From Chitinophagaceae bacterium (GTDB lineage Bacteria; Bacteroidota; Bacteroidia; Chitinophagales; Chitinophagaceae), in the NCBI GenBank assembly GCA_016722465.1, contig JADKJC010000004.1:62001-126000 (forward strand): a DNA stretch of 64,000 nt. Direction: 5' to 3'. A model generated the notes under the pieces. That model was not told the DNA's origin, searched no databases, and saw only the letters and a program-made list of their open reading frames with translations. This document shows positions 59,818 through 64,000 of this stretch, in pieces. The position numbers and the translations under genes are program-made. The number at the start of each line of letters is the position of its first letter. Position 1 is the first letter of the stretch.

Positions 59818-59845
59818 TGTTACGTATCATCTTTAAAATATAGCC

Positions 59846-60562
59846 ATGAAAAAATTATTGTTTTCCCTGCTCAGCATCCTAAGCCTGCAGTCATTTGCGC
59901 AGGAGGTGATCGTGAATGACGCCAATGCACAAAGAAGAACGCTCAGCGCAAGCTTTAATGCCATCCAGGTGAGTGATGGTATTGAATTATTGCTTACCCA
60001 GGGCAATGAAGAATCTGTTGCTGTAAGCGCCTCGGATGAAAAATATATAGAGCGTTTTAAAACAGAAGTAGCCGATGGTGTGCTGAAGATATATTACGAT
60101 AACAAGGCGATGGTATGGAACAACAACGGGAAAAGAAGATTGAGGGCTTACGTATCTTTTAAAAACCTGGACCGGTTAAAAGCATCCAGTGGCGCTGATG
60201 TAAAAACAAAGAGCGTACTTACGCTGGATAACCTGCAGTTGTCGTTTTCCAGCGGTGCACAGTTTAATGGGGAAGTCAATATTACCAGCCTGGAAGTGGC
60301 CCAGAGCAGCGGTTCAGAAATTACCACTACCGGCAAGGCCGATCATTTAAAAACAGACCTCAGCAGTGGTGCTGTTTTTAAAGGCTTTGATTTGGCCGTG
60401 AATTTTTGCGAAGCAAAAGCAAGCAGTGGTGCCGAAGTACGCATTACAGTGAATAAAGAACTGGCTGCAAAAGCGAACAGCGGTGGCAGTATCAGGTACA
60501 AAGGCGAAGGCGTGGTAAAAGATATTAATATACACAGCGGCGGTTCGGTTAAGAGAAGCTGA
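59846..60562 (+). CDS. DUF2807 (head GIN domain) exported protein, SSGA-repeat copy
   Basis: 238 residues with signal peptide MKKLLFSLLSILSLQSFAQ. The DUF2807 head-GIN fold is a right-handed beta solenoid whose strands are marked by recurring SSGA/SSGS turns (ASSGADVKT, SSGAQFNG, SSGSEITT, SSGAVFKG, SSGAEVRI, NSGGSIRY). Function of the family is not known; it is thought to act at the envelope or in adhesion. A paralogue of identical length follows at 60726, with a different turn motif. The pair is a tandem duplication separated by a 163-bp spacer containing a dispersed repeat. Confidence 0.88.
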   Translation: MKKLLFSLLSILSLQSFAQEVIVNDANAQRRTLSASFNAIQVSDGIELLLTQGNEESVAVSASDEKYIERFKTEVADGVLKIYYDNKAMVWNNNGKRRLRAYVSFKNLDRLKASSGADVKTKSVLTLDNLQLSFSSGAQFNGEVNITSLEVAQSSGSEITTTGKADHLKTDLSSGAVFKGFDLAVNFCEAKASSGAEVRITVNKELAAKANSGGSIRYKGEGVVKDINIHSGGSVKRS

Positions 60563-60565
60563 GAA

Positions 60566-60659
60566 ATTAATTGATAATTTTTAATTGATAATGTGAAGAC
60601 AATTTTTTTGAGCAAACAGGATTTCTTCATTCAACATCGTTGTGTCACTCTCTTGTACA
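60566..60659 (-). repeat. Dispersed ~100-bp intergenic repeat, copy B
   Basis: Read on the minus strand it contains GTACAAG, GAGTGACACAA, GATGTTGAA, AAGAAATCC and TGTCTTCACATTATCAATT in order, closely matching the plus-strand copy at 63751-63854. It therefore lies inverted to that copy. It has no coding potential. Confidence 0.75.
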
Positions 60660-60725
60660 GCATACCAATTATCACCAATATAACAACAGCTAAAAATTAA
60701 TTCAAAGAAATCTCAAATAAGCAAC

Positions 60726-61442
60726 ATGAAAAATTTTCTTCTTACAACAGCCATTCTATTTGGAGCATTCATGGGCAATGCCCAAAAAACAATTGTTAAC
60801 GACAACAATGCAGAAGCAAGGCAGATCAGTGGCAGCTTCAATGCCATCAAAGTATCTGGTGGTATTGATATTTATATTTCGCAGTCTGAAACAGAGGCGG
60901 TTGCAGTAAGTGCCACAGAACAAAAATACAGGGACGATATTAAAACAGTCATTGAAAATGGTACACTCAGGATTTATTTTGATTCAAAATTGTCATGGAA
61001 CAAGGATAAGAAGAAATTAAAAGTGTACATCTCTTTTAAAAACCTGGAAAGGCTGGAAGCAAGTGGTGCCTGTGATGTACATGTGGCCGGAACAATTGCT
61101 GTACCATCGCTGAGCCTTAATATGAGTGGTGCCAGTGATTTTAAAGGCGCTGTAAATGTTACTACACTTACAATGGAATTAAGCGGCGCCAGTGATACAA
61201 AGATCAGTGGTACTGCAACCAATGCAACCATACAGTCCAGTGGTGCCAGCGATATAAAAGGCTATGACCTGGTTACTGAAAACTGCACGGCCAAAGCAAC
61301 CGGCGCATCTGACATCAACATCACCGTGAATAAAGAATTGAATGTACATGCCAGCGGCGCCAGTGATGTGTATTACAAAGGCAGTTGTGTGATAAGGGAT
61401 TTACATAGCAGTGGAGCAAGTACGGTGGCAAAGAAAGGATGA
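60726..61442 (+). CDS. DUF2807 (head GIN domain) exported protein, SGASD-repeat copy
   Basis: 238 residues with signal peptide MKNFLLTTAILFGAFMGNAQ. It is a clear paralogue of the gene before it (shared NDNNAEARQISGSFNAIKVS and VNKEL blocks), but its solenoid turns read SGASD or SGAS (MSGASDFKG, LSGASDTKI, SSGASDIKG, TGASDINI, ASGASDVYY) rather than SSGA. Such regular Asp-bearing turns could bind cations, though this is inference. Exported; role unknown. Confidence 0.88.
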   Translation: MKNFLLTTAILFGAFMGNAQKTIVNDNNAEARQISGSFNAIKVSGGIDIYISQSETEAVAVSATEQKYRDDIKTVIENGTLRIYFDSKLSWNKDKKKLKVYISFKNLERLEASGACDVHVAGTIAVPSLSLNMSGASDFKGAVNVTTLTMELSGASDTKISGTATNATIQSSGASDIKGYDLVTENCTAKATGASDINITVNKELNVHASGASDVYYKGSCVIRDLHSSGASTVAKKG

Positions 61443-61449
61443 TGCATTG

Positions 61450-61552
61450 AATTGTTAAATGGTTATATGGTTGAATTGTTGAAGGAGCTTTTTATAATTA
61501 GGGTCCAAATAACAATTCAACAATTCAGCAATAAAACAATTCAACAATCGAT
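61450..61552. repeat. Intergenic spacer bounded by AT-rich inverted arms
   Basis: The left arm (GAATTGTTAAATGG, GGTTGAATTGTTGAA) and the right arm (AACAATTCAACAATTCAGC, AACAATTCAACAATCG) are approximate reverse complements around a short GC-richer centre. They could fold into a long hairpin between convergent genes and might terminate transcription. Confidence 0.5.
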
Positions 61553-61556
61553 CATT

Positions 61557-62414
61557 TTACTTCCCAAACGCCCACACTAAAAAATCCGGAAACACTTTAC
61601 TCCAGCTCTGCTGGTTGTGTTTACCTTCCGCTGATTCTGTATAAACAATATCATCCGGGGAGCAAACATTTTTTGTTTTAATCAGTTCCACCAGGTCTTT
61701 GGTATCATCCACCACATCAATAACGCCATCTTTGTCACGGTCGCCTGTTTCTTCTTTGGCACCTGCATAAAACCAGTATTTCAAATGTGGTTTTTTACGG
61801 GATGATCTTATGTAGTTTAACATGATGCGGTCTTTTTCATCTGAATAATCAGGGCTTGCAGCATCTTTATCCCTCCACCAGAACGAACCCGAAAATACCC
61901 CCACTTTATCAATCTTGTCTGCATGGTTCCAGGCAATATCAAAGGCAGATAAACCACCCAGTGAGGTGCCGGCCATTACCACCGAATTAAATTTCCTTAC
62001 GCCTGCTTTCTTTTTTACAAAGGCATACAATTCATCATCAATAAATGCTGCATATTTACCTGCTTTAGCACCCCTGTTTTGATAATCCGGGTAGCCGGCC
62101 ACACCATAAATATCATTGCGGGCGGCAGATTTAATGCCAACAACTACTAATGGCTTTATCTGTTTCTTTTTATACAGGTCGGTGATGATTTCTTTTACAT
62201 TCAGTTCCTCCATATCCTGGCCATCATTCAGCAATAGCAGGTTCATTTCACTCTTATCATCCGGCATAGGTGTACTCATAATCGTGAGTTTAATATGCTG
62301 CTGAAGGTGGCGGCTGTACACTTCATCTTCCTGTTGTTTTATTTTTTTTGAACAGGATCCCAGAGTTAAAGCTGCTGCCAGTAAGGTTATAAGGCGATAA
62401 GCGTTTTTGCTCAT
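61557..62414 (-). CDS. Esterase (enterochelin-esterase-like) lipoprotein
   Basis: 285 residues. The signal MSKNAYRLITLLAAALTLGSC has lipobox LGSC, so the enzyme is lipid-anchored in the envelope. The alpha/beta-hydrolase fold of the putative esterase family (PF00756) shows LLLLNDGQDMEEL, the nucleophile in VMAGTSLGGLSAFD, the loop VFSGSFWWRD and a C-terminal histidine in EGKHNQQSWSKVFPDFL. Aspartates in GDRDKDGVIDVVDD could bind calcium and also hold the acid residue. Substrate unknown; the family includes siderophore and feruloyl esterases. Convergent with the second DUF2807 gene. Confidence 0.87.
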   Translation of the reverse strand: MSKNAYRLITLLAAALTLGSCSKKIKQQEDEVYSRHLQQHIKLTIMSTPMPDDKSEMNLLLLNDGQDMEELNVKEIITDLYKKKQIKPLVVVGIKSAARNDIYGVAGYPDYQNRGAKAGKYAAFIDDELYAFVKKKAGVRKFNSVVMAGTSLGGLSAFDIAWNHADKIDKVGVFSGSFWWRDKDAASPDYSDEKDRIMLNYIRSSRKKPHLKYWFYAGAKEETGDRDKDGVIDVVDDTKDLVELIKTKNVCSPDDIVYTESAEGKHNQQSWSKVFPDFLVWAFGK

Positions 62415-62479
62415 AAAAGTATTTTGTAAAACAAATGTATATTATTTGGCAGCAAAACTTCAAACCATTACTTTTGCAA

Positions 62480-62551
<72 letters not shown>

Positions 62552-62558
62552 CAAAAGC

Positions 62559-62586
62559 GAAGGCTCGTATGAGCCTTTAATTTTTT
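62559..62586 (+). terminator. Intrinsic terminator of the initiator tRNA
   Basis: AAGGCTC pairs with GAGCCTT around GTAT, followed by AATTTTTT, directly after the tRNA. Confidence 0.8.
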
Positions 62587-62602
62587 AGCAGATCTTATTA
62601 AA

Positions 62603-62662
62603 TTAAAGTAGAGGCTCATATCCGTTAGCCAACGGACAGAGGTTCGATCCCTCTCTTCAGCA
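62603..62662 (+). pseudogene. Truncated 3' copy of the initiator tRNA
   Basis: A 22-bp stretch covering the T arm and part of the acceptor 3' strand (62526-62547 in the tRNA) recurs exactly at 62637-62658, 111 bp further on. In front of it, AGGCTCATA resembles the anticodon side, then a new hairpin (TCCGTT/AACGGA) replaces the anticodon stem. No acceptor 5' strand or D arm exists, so it is not a working tRNA. It may be a decayed duplicate or the scar of an integration at the tRNA. Confidence 0.7.
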
Positions 62663-62776
62663 CAGCCACTGGTAGTTTTTCACCAATGAATTTGATTACC
62701 TTCTCTTTCGCATGAAACTGATTTCTCTTCACTTATTGGTTGTCGAATTCTGTTTTGTATTGGTAAAATCAATTCA

Positions 62777-63643
62777 ATGAAATCAGGTTTCGTAAATATT
62801 TTTGGCAAGCCCAACGCAGGTAAAAGCACCTTGCTTAATGCATTGATGGGTGAGAAGATGGCGATCGTTTCTCACAAAGTACAAACTACCCGGCATCGTA
62901 TCAAGGCCATCCTTACCGATCCCGGCTACCAGATTATTTTTTCAGATACTCCCGGCATCATCGAACCCAAATACAAACTGCATGAGAAAATGATGCAGGC
63001 TGTAAAGGGCAGTTTGGAAGATGCAGATGTAGCTTTGCTGATCGCTGATGGAAGGGAAAATCCGGAAGAAAGCAATGCCATTTTTGCTGCACTCAGATTA
63101 AAAGCACCGGCACTGGTCATCATTAATAAATCGGATGCGGTAAACCCGGAACAAATAGCAACAACAACAGAATTTTTTAAACAGCAGCCTTATTGCAAAG
63201 CTGTACTGGTGATTTCTGCATTGAAGAAAAAAGGGATTGCTGAATTACTGGCTGCCATTGTAGCATTGCTGCCTGAAGGCGCTCCTTTTTATGAAGGCGA
63301 TGACCTGAGTGACCTGCCAACAAAATTCTTTGTCAGTGAGATGATCCGGGAAAAAATATTTTTACTGTACGGTGAAGAAATCCCTTATCATGCTACAGTA
63401 CTGGTGCAGGAGTTCAAAGAAAAAGCAACACTGATAAAAATACAGGCCGATATTATTGTACAGCGGGAAACACAAAAAGGCATTATATTAGGGGAAGCAG
63501 GGAAGATGATCAAGCAACTGGGCACACTGGCAAGAAAGGATATTGAGGAATTTTTGGGAAGTAAAGTGTTCCTTGAACTTTTTGTAAAAGTGCGGCCCAA
63601 GTGGCGTGACAATGAAATGCAGTTGAGGGAATACGGATATTAA
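62777..63643 (+). CDS. era: GTPase Era
   Basis: 288 residues, close to the usual ~300. The G domain carries G1 GKPNAGKSTLLNAL, G2-region TTRH, G3 SDTPGI and G4 INKSDAV; the C-terminal KH domain includes VQRETQKGIILGEAGKMIKQ and KVRPKWRDN. Era binds the 3' end of 16S rRNA and helps 30S maturation. It is followed by der, another ribosome-assembly GTPase, on the same strand after a 211-bp spacer containing a dispersed repeat. Confidence 0.96.
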   Translation: MKSGFVNIFGKPNAGKSTLLNALMGEKMAIVSHKVQTTRHRIKAILTDPGYQIIFSDTPGIIEPKYKLHEKMMQAVKGSLEDADVALLIADGRENPEESNAIFAALRLKAPALVIINKSDAVNPEQIATTTEFFKQQPYCKAVLVISALKKKGIAELLAAIVALLPEGAPFYEGDDLSDLPTKFFVSEMIREKIFLLYGEEIPYHATVLVQEFKEKATLIKIQADIIVQRETQKGIILGEAGKMIKQLGTLARKDIEEFLGSKVFLELFVKVRPKWRDNEMQLREYGY

Positions 63644-63644
63644 A

Positions 63645-63854
63645 ATGGATAATTGATAATTTTATAATGGATAATTCTTCAGTTCAATTGCTGCAGTATT
63701 GTTTTATGCAGTTTAAGTTAGCAGGCTGAAGATGCCATGAAAAAATAAAAGTACAAGTGAGTGACACAAGGATGTTGAACAAAGAAATCCGGATTGTTCA
63801 AAAATATGTCTTCACATTATCAATTGTCAATTAAAAAATTGTCAATTAATTTTT
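63645..63854 (+). repeat. Dispersed intergenic repeat, copy A, with AT-rich arms
   Basis: The conserved core at 63751-63854 matches, in inverted orientation, the repeat at 60566-60659. It includes a nested hairpin: TTGAAC with GTTCAA outside and AATCC with GGATT inside (about 63775-63801). The flanks (ATAATTGATAATTTTATAAT on the left, ATTATCAATTGTCAATT on the right) are mutual reverse-complement arms. It ends right at the der start codon. Confidence 0.7.
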
Positions 63855-64000
63855 ATGAGTTTTACAGTAGCAATAGTAGGCAGGCCCAATGTGGGCAAGA
63901 GCACATTCTTCAACCGGATGCTGGAACAGCGCAAGGCCATTGTGGATGATCTGAGCGGTGTTACCCGTGACAGGCAGTATGGTGTGGCGGAATGGACCGG
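63855..64000 (+). CDS. der: GTPase Der (EngA), 3' partial
   Basis: 48 codons are in the window; the rest lies beyond its end. The ATG at 63855 begins [17 protein letters not shown], the first G1 motif of Der, followed by [13 protein letters not shown] and the G2-region [10 protein letters not shown]. Der has two tandem G domains and a KH domain and acts in 50S subunit assembly. The text matches the N-terminus of the family well. Confidence 0.93.
   Translation, partial: MSFTVAIVGRPNVGKSTFFNRMLEQRKAIVDDLSGVTRDRQYGVAEWT

Overview
The window reads as chromosomal DNA from a member of the Bacteroidota, most likely family Chitinophagaceae (inferred from style, not from a database). The signs are very large secreted proteins with PKD, YDG and beta-solenoid repeats ending in type IX secretion (T9SS) sorting domains, many small lipoproteins, a SusC/TonB-type receptor behind a TPP riboswitch, DUF2807 and YfhO families, and promoters of the Bacteroidota TTTG / TAnnTTTG kind. 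No phage, plasmid or CRISPR structure is visible.

Layout. 1-8.4 kb: two PKD-rich type B T9SS clients and a lipoprotein. 8.5-16.6 kb: a GH13 alpha-amylase-like enzyme, a 2-oxoacid dehydrogenase E2, cinA (with an internal in-frame loss), a PBP4-type DD-peptidase, a small membrane protein, a lipoprotein and pgi. 17-35 kb: two giant type A T9SS proteins facing each other around a decayed IS1182-family element; their C-terminal halves are homologous. 35.6-43.7 kb: an HtrA protease, acyl-CoA reductase, ferredoxin, an NTF2-like lipoprotein, ddl, a PASTA protein, rhodanese and hscA. 43.8-55.6 kb: two YfhO membrane proteins, two SAM methyltransferases, two GT2 glycosyltransferases and a gluzincin/propeller/barrel protein, together suggesting cell-surface glycan work. 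55.9-64 kb: an esterase, the TPP-controlled receptor, twin DUF2807 proteins, another esterase, initiator tRNA, era and the start of der.

Three long genes (16962-26028, 46843-49694 and 57397-59555) are broken by four single-base losses, each inside a homopolymer (G7, A4, T5, A6 on the coding strand), and one of them also by an in-frame TGA. In every case the reading continues sensibly in the next frame. This fits uncorrected homopolymer errors at least as well as real decay, so I give each as one gene and list the break points.

The most distinctive signals are small repeats that have landed in functional places: a GC-rich palindrome inside hscA, a palindromic repeat that forms the variable P3 arm of the TPP riboswitch, a second GC palindrome inside the dead transposase, a duplicated 3' half of the initiator tRNA, an inverted pair of ~100-bp intergenic repeats, and several intergenic regions bounded by AT-rich inverted arms. 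I did not find a convincing new multi-gene defence or biosynthetic system. The best candidates for new biology are the gluzincin-propeller-barrel protein, the esterase fused to a surface-protein module, and the shortened cinA.
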